NCBI RefSeq assembly: GCF_039839785.1
Contig: NZ_JBDOQT010000001.1
Span: 2,666,001 to 2,730,000 of the forward strand
Direction of reading: 5' to 3'
Source: Pelagibius sp. CAU 1746
GTDB lineage: Bacteria > Pseudomonadota > Alphaproteobacteria > Kiloniellales > Kiloniellaceae
DNA: 64,000 bases
Made by a program: the position numbers and the translations under genes. The notes under the pieces are model-generated. The model was not told where the DNA came from and ran no database searches. It saw only the letters and a program-made list of their open reading frames with translations. Shown here piece after piece: positions 51,194-60,971 of the stretch; position 1 is the first letter of the stretch; each line of letters opens with the position of its first letter.

Positions 51194-52165
51194 TTAGCTG
51201 GCCAAAAAGCGACTGCTCTTGCTGAGCAACGCGTGTGTCTCCGATACGGTCGCCTCGATGATATCGCGCGCGGTCTCGATGCTCACGACGAGATCGAGGG
51301 CTTCTCCGGCGATGAGCACGCGGGTGGAGAAGTCATCTGGGTCGGACGCCTCGTAAATCGCCTGCTGTGCCGCCGCCTCATCTTTCAGACCGTCGATATT
51401 CCCGTGCCAGCGGTTGAGGAAGTTGTTGGCGACGATGCGGCCCGTGAAGTGCCAGGGCCAGTCGACACCGCGGGCGATGTCAAAGACCTTGGAACGGACC
51501 GTGTCGTCACCTCCAGTGGCGACGAGAGCGGCTTTCGCTGCGGCCGTGCCATCCGCCTCGGTAGTGGCCCAGAAACGAGTACCCATCATTACTCCATCGG
51601 CGCCCAGCATGAGCGTGGCGGCGAGACCGCGTCCGTCGGCGATGCCCCCTGCGGCGAGGATGATCTGCTCCGGACCCGCCAGGTCCCGGGCCGCCGGGAG
51701 AAGGGCAGTGAGGCCGCGGTCCATCCCGTGCCCGCCAGCCTCCTGGCCCTGGACCACCAGAACGTCGACCCCGGCCCGCAGGGCCTGTTCGGCCTGGCTC
51801 AACCGCTGGATCTGCCACAGGGTCGGCACGTCGGCGGCCTTCGCCGCTGCGACGATATCCTCGGCGTCGCCGAAGGAGACCATCAAACCGGCCGGCGCGC
51901 GTGCCAAGGCAGCTTCAATGACGTCGGGTTGCTGAGCCACGCTCCAGGTAATGAAGCCGACGCCGACACGCTGGTTGCCGGCCTCCGAAATGGCCTGGTC
52001 GAGCCAGGTTGCTTCGCCGTAGCCGCCTCCGATAAGGCCGAGGCCCCCAGCGGCCGAGACGGCCGCGGCCAGGCGGCCGCCAGCGACCTTGTCCATGGGG
52101 GCGAGGGCGATGGGGTGTTCGATCCCAAAGCGTTCGGTGAAGCGGGTCGTCAGTCTTTTTCTCAT
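51194..52165 (-). CDS. Nitronate monooxygenase family flavoprotein
   Basis: 323 residues from the ATG at 52165 (MRKRLTTRFTERFGIEHPIA). The TIM-barrel signature of nitronate monooxygenase/2-nitropropane dioxygenase is present: PIALAPMDKVAGGRLAAAVS, GGLGLIGGGYG, VVQGQEAGGHG, AAGGIADGRGLAATLMLGAD and GVMMGTRFWATTEA (FMN phosphate site). It oxidises alkyl nitronates such as propionate-3-nitronate. Host gene at the right border of the phage region. Confidence 0.88.
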   Translation of the reverse strand: MRKRLTTRFTERFGIEHPIALAPMDKVAGGRLAAAVSAAGGLGLIGGGYGEATWLDQAISEAGNQRVGVGFITWSVAQQPDVIEAALARAPAGLMVSFGDAEDIVAAAKAADVPTLWQIQRLSQAEQALRAGVDVLVVQGQEAGGHGMDRGLTALLPAARDLAGPEQIILAAGGIADGRGLAATLMLGADGVMMGTRFWATTEADGTAAAKAALVATGGDDTVRSKVFDIARGVDWPWHFTGRIVANNFLNRWHGNIDGLKDEAAAQQAIYEASDPDDFSTRVLIAGEALDLVVSIETARDIIEATVSETHALLSKSSRFLAS

Positions 52166-52400
52166 GTGCCTAGCATTGCACCAGGCTGCAGGCACCTGAA
52201 CTGCAAATTTGACGAATTTGCTATCGGTTATTCAGATGAATGATCAGTCGCTTCGCCAGACCACATCATGTGCGAGCGGTCGCCACAACACGCTGATACT
52301 TGCCCGGACGTCCCGCCTGTCCGAAGACGCATACAGCGGCAGGTTGGCTGGCTTCAGGGGGGCGATGTCATCCCGCTAGATGGGGCTACAGTCATCCCCA

Positions 52401-52910
52401 TTAGGCGAGGTTATCCAACTGCGGGCGCATGGCCTTGAGTACCCGGCTGCAGGCATCGATCAACACGTCGACCTCGTTGCGGCTCATCGGAGTGGAAAGA
52501 GCCGCCGAACCAGTATAAATCACCATGATTCCTTCGTCATAGAGACGTGCGACCATGGTACCGATGGCGGCCTTTTCCTTCGCCGTCTGGAATGTCTGGC
52601 GGAAGTTTCCGGGCGGCGTCGGCTTCAGATGTATCCTGAAGAGCGAGGCAGAGCCGGTAACGCAGGCGGGGATATCCAACGTCCGAAACAGCTTGGTCAG
52701 GCCCGATCGTGCGTAGTCTCCAAGCGCGTTCAGAGACCGCACTTCATCTTCCTGGAAGTACTTGAGCGCTGTGAAACCGGCCGTCATGGTGACGAGACGG
52801 CCTTCGAGATCGACGGCTTCCGCCGTCAGTGCCTGCTGAAGGGGACGGACGAGATCGGGCTGAGCCTGACCAACGAAGACAGCATCGCTGACTTTGAAGC
52901 AAGTCGCCAT
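52401..52910 (-). pseudogene. C-terminal fragment of a class III aminotransferase (GSA-aminomutase-like)
   Basis: 169 codons resembling only the last third of glutamate-1-semialdehyde aminomutase-like proteins: SGLTKLFRTLDIPACVTGSA, SLFRIHLKP, ARLYDEGIMVIYTGSAALST, PMSRNEVDVLIDACSRVL. The PLP-lysine domain is absent, and the sequence upstream (to 53390) holds no matching N-terminus. It is probably a relic of a deletion, perhaps from the event that remodelled the border of the phage region. Confidence 0.65.
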
Positions 52911-53395
52911 AAGTCAATGCCTTGGCTTGAATGAGTTGTTCGCTGTTCAAGCTGCATTGTTCCGGTAAGGGAGGCCATTTGCCCGACCGGGCGCGACCGG
53001 GGCCTGCGCCGTACAGGCCTGTTTCCGATCTCGGCTCTTTGCCCAGCAAGTCGCTTCACGAGCCGCTGGAGTGGGCTTCGAGGTTCGGCTTGCGGCGACT
53101 TGATGCTCTGCTCGAACTGGCCTCCACCTGATGATCGGCGCGCCGCACAGCGCAGAGCTTGTGGCGCGTGTTCAGGTCGGAAGTTCGCCGACCGGCGGCT
53201 TTTGCCGCCGGCTGAACTGGCCGTTGCCAGTGGGCCCCCTCTATCGGTAGCCGCATCAGGGCGAAGAACATCGGCGATCCGGCCCGAGGAGTGCCAAGAA
53301 GCGGAGGCTGACAGGTTGATAGGCCGGAGAGGTGGGCTGGATGGGAGTCATTAATAGTGATTGTTCCTATATGATTCCATCTATAAAATAGATTG
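52911..53395. other. Gap between the aminotransferase relic and the LysR gene
   Basis: About 480 bp without a supported gene. The last 50 bp (AT-rich, GATTGTTCCTATATGATTCC) probably contain the promoter of the LysR-type gene. The rest shows no recognisable coding remnant. Confidence 0.45.
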
Positions 53396-54274
53396 ATGGA
53401 TGTGTTGCTCCTCCGCACCATGGTGTCAGTGGCCGATCACGGCAGCTTTTCGGCTGCTGCCGTGGCTATGAATTGCGTCCAGTCCAACATCACGACCCGC
53501 ATCCGTCGCCTGGAAAGCCATTTCGGCCAAGCGTTGTTCGAGCGCGGCAGGGGTGGGGCGCGGCTGACCGCCTTCGGGCAGAGCGCTTATGAGCGGGCTG
53601 TGGCGCTGCTCGCCCAATTCGAGGCGGTCGAGCGCGACCTGATGGATGTCGCCGGCAGTGCGGCGCCATTGCGGCTTGGGGCCATGGAAACCGCCGCGGC
53701 CGCGCGTTTGCCCGCGGTATTGAAGAAGCTGAGGGCGCGTTGCCCGAAGGCGCCGATATCCCTTCAGACCGGGCCGACCGCCCGCCTTCTGGGGCTGCTG
53801 TGGGACCGCAAGGTAGATGCGGCCTTCGTTGCCGCACCGGTGGATGCCGACCGCTTCACCAGCGTTCCGGCCTTTCAAGAGCGTCTGGTCGTGGTCTCTG
53901 GTGTCTCCGGTCGGCTCCAGGGGCCGCTCCTTGCTTTTACCCAAGGCTGCAGCTATCGGGCGAGGGCTGAAACCTGGCTGCGGGAAACGGGTCATAGCGA
54001 CACAGAGGTGGTGGAGATGGGCTCGTTCGACGGCATTCTGGGCTGCGTCGAGGCAGGAATGGGGTTCGCCGTGGCGCCCGAGCGGGCCGTCCGCCGGCGC
54101 CCTGTGCAGAGTGCGCTGAAGATCGAGGCATTGCCTAGCCCGTTCGCCGAGATTGAAACCCGCCTTGCTATGCGGCACGACTATCAGCCCATCACCGCAG
54201 CCAAGGCCCTGTTGGAGATCCTGGCAGGGTATGGGACCGGTTGCGAGGACGGGGCCGGCGAGGGGGAAAACTGA
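53396..54274 (+). CDS. LysR-family transcriptional regulator
   Basis: 292 residues. N-terminal winged HTH: LRTMVSVADHGSFSAAAVAM, NCVQSNITTRIRRLESHFGQ, ALFERGRGGARLTAFGQ. A periplasmic-binding-protein-like effector domain follows (LRLGAMETAAAARLPAVLKK; WDRKVDAAFVAAPVDADRF; GMGFAVAPERAV). Regulators of this kind often control a neighbouring transporter or enzyme gene; none is adjacent here. The start is ATG 53396; no strong ribosome site is seen. Confidence 0.9.
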   Translation: MDVLLLRTMVSVADHGSFSAAAVAMNCVQSNITTRIRRLESHFGQALFERGRGGARLTAFGQSAYERAVALLAQFEAVERDLMDVAGSAAPLRLGAMETAAAARLPAVLKKLRARCPKAPISLQTGPTARLLGLLWDRKVDAAFVAAPVDADRFTSVPAFQERLVVVSGVSGRLQGPLLAFTQGCSYRARAETWLRETGHSDTEVVEMGSFDGILGCVEAGMGFAVAPERAVRRRPVQSALKIEALPSPFAEIETRLAMRHDYQPITAAKALLEILAGYGTGCEDGAGEGEN

Positions 54275-54375
54275 CGCTATTGACGCTTATCCGGACCAAA
54301 TCGCACTCCTGCTGCACTTTGGGCTTGCGTCACTACCCGGCAAGACGTTAGGAAATCAGCCGCTTTTCCCGGCGA

Positions 54376-54468
54376 GGACAGGTGGCCGAGTGGCTGAAGG
54401 CGCTCCCCTGCTAAGGGAGTATGTGGTTAAAAGCCGCATCGAGGGTTCGAATCCCTCCCTGTCCGCCA
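54376..54468 (+). tRNA. tRNA-Ser (GCU anticodon)
   Basis: Acceptor GGACAGG (54376-54382) pairs with CCTGTCC (54458-54464). The anticodon stem CTCCC/GGGAG encloses CTGCTAA with anticodon GCT (54410-54412). A long class II variable arm follows, the T-arm is GAGGGTTCGAATCCCTC and CCA is encoded. Such tRNAs often serve as phage attachment sites, but no repeated 3' end was noticed at the other side of the phage region. Confidence 0.95.
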
Positions 54469-54897
54469 ATTTCCCCATGCCGCCCGTGGCACGGGACGGC
54501 GAATCTTCCAGATATTTCCGACATTAGCGCCAAAGCCGCCGCTCGCCGCGGCCGCGTTAAGGCGGGGTTAACGCTGTTACCTCTTGATGACACAGCAGTT
54601 TCGTCACCGCTTCACGATGTCTTAGGAATCGGCCTTCATACTTGCTTCAGGAATGCGGTGCGGATACGTTAGCGGCGTCTTAACCAAGCGGTTTCAATCA
54701 AAGGTTCTGCCTTTTTTCGAGGGCTGATCCCGGGGGAAACCTATAAAGGCACCGACCGGCGCAGTTCGCTATCGCCCTGAAGTTGTTTGGGAAATGAAGC
54801 GGCGATTGCGCTGAATTGCGTGAGAGAAGCGTACTCGCCATGTCCAGCCGCGGCGAGTGACCGCTTCATTTGCGTGACAGGGAGGACGTGCCACGAC
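54469..54897. other. Region upstream of the M23 peptidase gene
   Basis: About 430 bp. No gene supported. GGGAGGACGTG near 54881 is the ribosome site of the next gene. The AT-richer part at 54580-54750 probably holds its promoter, but no clear -35/-10 pair stands out. Confidence 0.4.
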
Positions 54898-56502
54898 ATG
54901 TGGATGGGCGTGAAGGCCAGGGTTGCTGACCTTCTGAATCAGGTCTTTGTACCGCGCGAAATGATCCTGCGCGCGAATGACCGTGTGACGGTCATTCGGC
55001 TGCCTGTCCGTACGCAAAAACTGGTGGCTTTGGCCGTTGTGACATTGTTGGGCTGGTCGATCGTCGCCAGCGGTGCCCTGGTTATTCAAAACCTGGTGAT
55101 CGCCGGCAAGAATCAGACGATCGATGAGCACAAACTTGCGTACTTCGAGCTGCTGCAAGAAGTCTCGGAGTATCACCAGCAGTTCGCGCAGATCACCCAG
55201 AACCTGGAAAGCAATCAGGCCTTCCTGCTGTCCATGCTGGAGAGCGGTGCGGAGGCCGAGGCCAATATTGCCGCCATCGAGCAGCATCTCAAGGGCAGCA
55301 AAACCGAGGAAAACCGGGTCACGGTCGCCAGCGGTGGACTGCGCGAGAAGCTCCAGCGTTTCGAGGATGATCTGCACGAAATCGTCGGCCGCAATCTTGA
55401 GCTCCGTTCCCAGGTGGCTTCCATGCGCGATGTGCTGTCGGACACGGAAGCCGAGAAGGACCGCGTGGCTGAAGCCCGGGAGATGCTGGGGCAGCGCCTG
55501 CAGGAAGTCGAAGAGTCTTTGGCGCGGGTGAGTGAGGAGAAACGCCAGCTCGCCCTCACGGTGACCGAGTTGCGCACCGATATTGCCAGATCCCGCGAGC
55601 AGCTGGCTGTGGCACAATCCGTCGAAGGCGATCTGAAGGGCGAGATCACGCTGCTGGACAGCCAACTGGTCGAGGCGGGCAAGCGGCGCGATGGCCTGGA
55701 GCGGGAGATCGCGGCCCTACAGGATTCGCTCGGAAATGCCATCCACCGAGGGGACGGCCTGCAAGGCGATCGCGAGGATCTGCGCACAGAGGTCGCCGAG
55801 CTGCGCCAACGCATGGTGGATATGCGTCAGGCCCAGCACAGCATCGTCCAGAGGCTGCGCGACCGCACCGAACTGAGCGTCGACACGATGGAGCGGACGG
55901 TGGCCATGACCGGCTTGAAGCTGGACGACCTGCTGGCATCGATCGGCGATCTCGGCAATTCTCAGGGCGGCCCCTTCGTCGCCGGCGACTACACCGGCGA
56001 TTTTGACGGCGACGCGGAGCTGGAGATCGCCCTGTCGCTGCTGGACCTGAGGCTCAGCCGCTGGTCCGCTTTGCAGCGCGTCATGCGTACCCTGCCGCTT
56101 AGCGTGCCTCTGGAGCAATACCAGTTGAGCAGCGGCTTCGGTACCCGTACCGACCCGATCAACGGGCGCAAGGCGACGCACCGCGGTCTTGATTTCCGTG
56201 CACCGGTGAAGACTCCGGTCTATGCCACCGCGCCCGGGAAGGTGATTTTTGCTGGCTGGAGCGGTCCCTTCGGGCGCATGGTCGAGATTGACCATGGCCA
56301 CGGCGTCCGTACGCGCTATGCACACCTAAAAAAGATTCTTGTCAAATCGGGGCAGCAGGTTGCTAATCGTGAGAAGATCGGATTGGTCGGCTCCTCGGGC
56401 CGCAGCACCGGTCCACATTTGCATTATGAAGTGCGCTACAAAGGCGTTCCGCTAAACCCAAAGAAGTTCCTCACGGCAGGTAAGCATGTTTTCAAAGACT
56501 AA
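54898..56502 (+). CDS. Membrane-anchored coiled-coil M23 peptidase
   Basis: 534 residues from ATG 54898. One transmembrane helix near the N-terminus (LVALAVVTLLGWSIVASGAL) is followed by a long periplasmic coiled coil (about residues 100-330) and a C-terminal M23 domain with zinc motifs HRGLDF, the HGHGVRTRYAHL strand and HLHYEV. The zinc ligands expected of an active LytM endopeptidase are present. It would cut peptide cross-links during growth or division. It overlaps the bactofilin gene by 17 bp, the common M23-bactofilin pair that shapes the cell wall. Confidence 0.9.
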   Translation: MWMGVKARVADLLNQVFVPREMILRANDRVTVIRLPVRTQKLVALAVVTLLGWSIVASGALVIQNLVIAGKNQTIDEHKLAYFELLQEVSEYHQQFAQITQNLESNQAFLLSMLESGAEAEANIAAIEQHLKGSKTEENRVTVASGGLREKLQRFEDDLHEIVGRNLELRSQVASMRDVLSDTEAEKDRVAEAREMLGQRLQEVEESLARVSEEKRQLALTVTELRTDIARSREQLAVAQSVEGDLKGEITLLDSQLVEAGKRRDGLEREIAALQDSLGNAIHRGDGLQGDREDLRTEVAELRQRMVDMRQAQHSIVQRLRDRTELSVDTMERTVAMTGLKLDDLLASIGDLGNSQGGPFVAGDYTGDFDGDAELEIALSLLDLRLSRWSALQRVMRTLPLSVPLEQYQLSSGFGTRTDPINGRKATHRGLDFRAPVKTPVYATAPGKVIFAGWSGPFGRMVEIDHGHGVRTRYAHLKKILVKSGQQVANREKIGLVGSSGRSTGPHLHYEVRYKGVPLNPKKFLTAGKHVFKD

Positions 56503-56992
56503 AGACAGCACGAGCACTCCCGAGCCGATGACTTCAACCTCCTCGGAAACCAAGCGAAGCACCTCTCAGAGTGGGGTGCCGTCGATCATCAGTGCGGATC
56601 TTCGAATCACTGGAAATCTGAAGAGCGATGGCGACATCCAGGTCGACGGCAACGTCGAGGGCGATATCGACAGCGCGACCCTGACCGTAGGTGAGGGGGC
56701 CCACGTCAAGGGGCATATCAGCTGTGAGACGGTCCGGATTCATGGCACCATCGACGGTGCGGTCAAGGCGAAGTCGGTGGTCATGGCGAAAACCGCTCGG
56801 GTGATCGGCGATATCATTCACGATAGCTTGGCGATCGAAGCCGGTGCCTTCATCGAAGGCAATATCAAACGTCTGGAAGGTGCAGGCCGTTCGTCGGCTC
56901 CATCGAGCAGCACTTCCGTGGCGTCCAGCGGTTCCGCTTCCTCCGGGGGCGCTTCGGGATCCGCCGCTGCGGCAAAGCCGGTGGCTGGCTGA
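56486..56992 (+). CDS. Bactofilin (polymer-forming cytoskeletal protein)
   Basis: 168 residues. The beta-helical bactofilin core is VPSIISADLRITGNLKSDGD, IQVDGNVEGDIDSATLTVGE, GAHVKGHISCETVRIHGTID and SVVMAKTARVIGDIIHDSLA, flanked by disordered Ser/Thr tails. Bactofilins polymerise without nucleotide and recruit wall enzymes; overlap with the M23 gene supports such coupling. Confidence 0.93.
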   Translation: MFSKTKDSTSTPEPMTSTSSETKRSTSQSGVPSIISADLRITGNLKSDGDIQVDGNVEGDIDSATLTVGEGAHVKGHISCETVRIHGTIDGAVKAKSVVMAKTARVIGDIIHDSLAIEAGAFIEGNIKRLEGAGRSSAPSSSTSVASSGSASSGGASGSAAAAKPVAG

Positions 56993-57001
56993 GCGCGTGC
57001 G

Positions 57002-58021
57002 CTAGTCGTCCTCGGAGAGGATGGCACAATAGAGTTCGGCATCGACGTTGCCGCCGGAGAGGGTCAGCCCTAGCACGCGGTCGGCGACGTCGATCTTGCC
57101 TGCCAAGACCGCAGCCAGGCAAACGGCGCCGCCCGGTTCGACGACCAGCTTCAGAGTACGGAACGCGTACCGCATCGCTGCTTTGACTTCAGTGTCGGTG
57201 ACTGTAAGTCCGCCGCTCGCTATACGTTGATTGACCGCGAAGGTAATGTCTCCGGGCGTCGGTGAGAGCAAGGCATCGCAGATGGATGGCGCGGCGTCGC
57301 CGTGCGGTACCGGGTGTCCGGCCTCGAAGGACAGGCGAGTGTCGTCGTAGCCTTGCGGCTCGACGACGAAGAGTTGGGTGCTCGGCGAGAGGGCCTCAAG
57401 AGCCAGCGCACAGCCCGCAGTGAACCCGCCGCCGCCACAGCAGACCAGCAGCCTATCCAGTTTGGTCTCTCGGGCCGTTGCTTCCTCGAAGATTTCCAGG
57501 CCGCAAGTCCCCTGACCGGCGATGACGCCGGGGTCGTCGTAAGGCTTTACCAGCGTGGCTTTGCGATCGGCGGCAATTGCCAATCCGATTTCTTCGCGCG
57601 ATTCTTTATAGCGGTCATAGAACACCACCTCGGCGCCATAACCTCGCGTATTTTCGACCTTGATCGCCGGGGCGTCCGCCGGCATGACGATGACCGCCGG
57701 CAAGCCTAAGAGAGCCGCCGCGGCCGCTACTCCCTGGGCGTGGTTTCCGGACGAATAGGCGACGACCCCACCGGCCTTGTCCCGATCGGGAATCTGACTG
57801 ATCCGGTTGAAGGCCCCACGGAATTTGAAAGACCCAGTGCGCTGCAGGGTCTCCGCCTTCATCAAGACACGCCCGCCGACGGCGGCGTTCAGAGCCGGTG
57901 ATTCGATGAGTGGAGTGCGAACGGCGAGCCCCCGCAGCCGCGTGGCGGCAGCCTTCACGTCCTCGAAGGTGGGGAGGTCGGCAGGAGCAGAAGTATCGGA
58001 TGGCTGTATCATCTGTGTCAT
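57002..58021 (-). CDS. Threonine/serine ammonia-lyase (PLP fold type II)
   Basis: 339 residues. The Schiff-base Lys lies in QRTGSFKFRGAFN, and YSSGNHAQGVAAAAALLG and the phosphate-binding CCGGGGFTAGCALAL loop are intact. FEDVKAAATRLRGLAVRTPL matches the start of short catabolic threonine dehydratases. There is no C-terminal ACT regulatory domain, so it is likely degradative. It deaminates Thr or Ser to the 2-oxo acid. It lies downstream of the haloacid dehalogenase gene on the same strand (24 bp gap). Confidence 0.88.
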   Translation of the reverse strand: MTQMIQPSDTSAPADLPTFEDVKAAATRLRGLAVRTPLIESPALNAAVGGRVLMKAETLQRTGSFKFRGAFNRISQIPDRDKAGGVVAYSSGNHAQGVAAAAALLGLPAVIVMPADAPAIKVENTRGYGAEVVFYDRYKESREEIGLAIAADRKATLVKPYDDPGVIAGQGTCGLEIFEEATARETKLDRLLVCCGGGGFTAGCALALEALSPSTQLFVVEPQGYDDTRLSFEAGHPVPHGDAAPSICDALLSPTPGDITFAVNQRIASGGLTVTDTEVKAAMRYAFRTLKLVVEPGGAVCLAAVLAGKIDVADRVLGLTLSGGNVDAELYCAILSEDD

Positions 58022-58045
58022 GGAAGGAACCGTGTTCTCATTTGT

Positions 58046-58744
58046 TCAGGCAATTCCGAGAAGCGGAGGCAGGTCGTCGAGCCGGTGAATAACCGTTGCC
58101 AGATCGCCGGGTAGGCGTTCTACCTCACGGTTGAAGCGGTTGATCCAGGCGACCCGAAAACCGAAATGGGCGGCCCCCTTCGCATCCCAGCCGTTGCTGG
58201 AGAGGAAGCATACTTCCTGCTTCTTTACACCCAGACGATCAAGCGTCAATTGGTAAACGCGGGGATCGGGCTTGTAGATTCCCACTTCTTCGACGGAGAG
58301 GCTGGCATCCAGAAGGCGGTCCAGGCCCGCAGACTCCACGGCGGCCTCCAGCATTCTGGGGCTGCCGTTCGACAGTATCGCCGTTTGCAGTCCGTTTGCC
58401 TTGAGGGTTTGGAGCGTGGACTTCACCTCTTCATAGGCATCCAGTTGCAGATACAAGTTCATGAGTCTTTCATGCAGGTTGGAATCCGTCACCCCATGTG
58501 ACGATAGGGCGAAGTCCAGACCGTCGGAAGTTACTTGCCAGAAATCGGCATGCACCCCCATAAGGCTGCGCAGCCAAGTGTACTCGAGTTGTTTCTGGCG
58601 CCACAGATCGGATACGGCATCGGCTTTATCGCCCAGGGCCTGTCCACCGTTCCGCACTGCCGAGTGAACGTCGAAAAGGGTTCCGTAGGCATCGAAAACG
58701 CAAGCTTTGATGGAAGCGTATTCAGGCAGCCGGTCGATGGGCAT
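58046..58744 (-). CDS. (S)-2-haloacid dehalogenase type II (HAD superfamily)
   Basis: 232 residues with the four HAD motifs: FDAYGTLFDVHSA (nucleophile Asp), ILSNGSP, YKPDPRVYQL (Lys) and FLSSNGWDAKGAAHFG. The cap segment SDLWRQKQLEYTWLRSLMG is typical for L-2-haloacid dehalogenases, which hydrolyse 2-haloacids to hydroxyacids. It might act on another small substrate. Same strand as the neighbouring threonine ammonia-lyase gene. Confidence 0.88.
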   Translation of the reverse strand: MPIDRLPEYASIKACVFDAYGTLFDVHSAVRNGGQALGDKADAVSDLWRQKQLEYTWLRSLMGVHADFWQVTSDGLDFALSSHGVTDSNLHERLMNLYLQLDAYEEVKSTLQTLKANGLQTAILSNGSPRMLEAAVESAGLDRLLDASLSVEEVGIYKPDPRVYQLTLDRLGVKKQEVCFLSSNGWDAKGAAHFGFRVAWINRFNREVERLPGDLATVIHRLDDLPPLLGIA

Positions 58745-58810
58745 GAAGTTGATTCCCTGACTTGTCGATTATCTCAGACGGCGCCCCCCCGATCGGGGCC
58801 TGACTGTTCC

Positions 58811-60796
58811 CTAAGATCCGGCCGGCGAGATCTGGAGGGCCCAGCGTTGCGGTTGCTTGGGCTGGCCTTCCCTGTAGACGACCAGGCTCTCCAGAATGCG
58901 CTGTACGTAATTACGCGTCTCACTGAAAGGGATGCGCTCGATCCAGTTGATCGCGTCGACCTTGGGGTCTCTTGGGTCGCCATATTCCTTGATCCAACGC
59001 TCGGCGCGCGCCGGACCTGCATTGTAGGCGGCCAGAGCCAGGATATAGGATCCGTCGAACTGCTCCAAAAGCTCCTTGAGAAAAGCTTGGCCGAGGCGGA
59101 GATTATAGTCGGGATCGCTGGTCAAGCGGTCACGATTGAAAGGGATTCCGAGGCCGCGCGCCGTCTGACGCGCGGTTGCCGGCATCAGTTGCATGAGGCC
59201 GAGTGCGCCGACGGGACTGCGGGCTTTGGGGTAGAATTCGCTCTCCTGCCGCATGACTGCCAGCACGAGCGCCGCCTCCGGAGCCGGCCCCACGGGCAAC
59301 GCTCGCTTTGGGTAGAGAAGAAGATGTAGGTCATGACCGTTTCGCCGGGCGGTCTTGGCTGTACGAATTGCCAAGTCCTGACGCTCCACCTCATTGGCCA
59401 GTTCGATGATAAGACGATGATCGAACTCGTCTTTCGCGTCTTGGCGAAGCCGCGCGAAGAACAGGTTCTGCAGGCGGGGTTGATCCAGCTCTCCGAGGAG
59501 GCGGATTGCGGCGACGAGTTCGCTGGCCTCGAATGCCGCGCGCCGTGGCGCCGGCATGGCGGTCAAGGCGGCCAGGACAGGCTGTCGTTCGACGCCCATG
59601 CGCTGACTGGCGAGTTGACCATAGAATGTCGCCGGGTAAGCCGCCGCTTTCCCGTACCACTGCATCGCGTCCTGCGTCCGCCCGAGCTCGCTGGCGGCCT
59701 CGCCGGCCCAGAAAGCACCCCGCGACTTGCTGATTTCCGACGAGACGCCGTCGTGCAGGCGGATGAAATGTTCGTAGGCGACCGCGGGCTTCTTAAGATA
59801 GCGCAGCGCCATCCAGCCACCGAGCCATTCCCCTTCGGCGAAGGCGGCGCCTTCGTCATTTCCATGCCGCGCGCTGATGCGGTAGGCGAGATCGAAGTCG
59901 TTACGATCTAGAGCACGCCATACGACCCAGTTCCGCAACCGCCACCAAGCGGAGTTCTCTGCTGTGCCGGCCGGTAAGCTGTCCAGCAATTCGACAACAC
60001 CTTCCAAGCGCCCCCGGCGCTGGCGCCAGACGGCCCGCTCATAGATAAGGCCGGGATCGGCGCTCAGGTGCGATGGGACGCGGCCGATGAGGGCGTCGAC
60101 CCCCGGCCGGTTGCCGATCAGGGCCAGGCGGGCACGGGCAAGGGCTGCAGGGCCAGGGGGCACACGCGATATCTGCCGGCGGGCCGCCGTGGTGCGATGA
60201 TCCCAGAGCAGCCGGTCCATGCGCGCGATCTCGTCCTCCTTGGTCAGCACGCTCCTGAATCGTTTTCGGAAAGCGTCTTCTTCCTGGCCATCGAAATCGA
60301 CGCTAACCCAGTACTGCCGAGCGGCTGTCCGCGCCCGGATCTGCTGACCGCTATCCCAAAGGGCCCCTGCATGGAGTAGGGCACCGTGCCCGGTAATCGG
60401 CAAGCGCTCTCCGAACCAGGCCAGGACCTGGGCAGCCGGCAAGGTGTCAGGCAGGACTTCTTCTGCGTTCCGGTAGAGATTGTAGAGCCCGGGCCAACCT
60501 GGATTTGCCGCCAGGAAGTCAGAAATCTCGCTGAAGCTGTGGCCGGATTCCCGGCGTCCGAGGTTTCGCCATGCGACGATCTTGGAGGCGAGGGCGTGGC
60601 TGCCTTGGCGTGCCAAGGCCAGAGCCCGGTCGTGCTGTCCGTTCTCGAAAAGCGTCAGGGCGGAGGCGAAGAGTTGACGGTCGGTTGCTGTCAGCTTTTC
60701 AGCGCTGGCCCCCGTGGCCGGTGCAGCGGCCACCACCAGAAGGCCGACAAGGGCGAGAAGAAAGGCCTTGGCGCTCTTGCCGAATTGCGGGACCAC
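58811..60796 (-). CDS. Soluble lytic murein transglycosylase (Slt70-like)
   Basis: 661 residues from GTG 60796, chosen because a CGGAG site precedes it and the signal peptide (SAKAFLLALVGLLVVAAAPA) then follows at once; a longer frame to 60901 exists. A helical superhelix domain covers residues ~40-470 and the C-terminus is the SLT lysozyme-like domain: VMRQESEFYPKARSPVGALG (catalytic Glu), LMQLMPATARQTARGLG, YILALAAYNAGPARAERW. It cuts glycan strands with 1,6-anhydro formation in the periplasm. Divergent from dapA. Confidence 0.9.
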   Translation of the reverse strand: MVPQFGKSAKAFLLALVGLLVVAAAPATGASAEKLTATDRQLFASALTLFENGQHDRALALARQGSHALASKIVAWRNLGRRESGHSFSEISDFLAANPGWPGLYNLYRNAEEVLPDTLPAAQVLAWFGERLPITGHGALLHAGALWDSGQQIRARTAARQYWVSVDFDGQEEDAFRKRFRSVLTKEDEIARMDRLLWDHRTTAARRQISRVPPGPAALARARLALIGNRPGVDALIGRVPSHLSADPGLIYERAVWRQRRGRLEGVVELLDSLPAGTAENSAWWRLRNWVVWRALDRNDFDLAYRISARHGNDEGAAFAEGEWLGGWMALRYLKKPAVAYEHFIRLHDGVSSEISKSRGAFWAGEAASELGRTQDAMQWYGKAAAYPATFYGQLASQRMGVERQPVLAALTAMPAPRRAAFEASELVAAIRLLGELDQPRLQNLFFARLRQDAKDEFDHRLIIELANEVERQDLAIRTAKTARRNGHDLHLLLYPKRALPVGPAPEAALVLAVMRQESEFYPKARSPVGALGLMQLMPATARQTARGLGIPFNRDRLTSDPDYNLRLGQAFLKELLEQFDGSYILALAAYNAGPARAERWIKEYGDPRDPKVDAINWIERIPFSETRNYVQRILESLVVYREGQPKQPQRWALQISPAGS

Positions 60797-60971
60797 TGCG
60801 GACTCCGACTGCTTTCCGAAAGACGGCTGAGGGTAATGTGAGCGGTGGCCCGCTCGCAAGGGCCGCAGCTTGTCTGCGCCGCTTGCTCCCAAACGATGCA
60901 AGGGCTATGTTCCCCGGTCACCGGGCCCGCTGTGGGCCGCGGAAAACCTAGTGATTTCAGGGAATTTGATC

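Noticed and set aside
54376-54468. tRNA-Ser as attachment site of the phage region
   Set aside because: It lies 3.2 kb beyond the phage terminator behind host genes, and I noticed no repeat of its 3' end at the left border.
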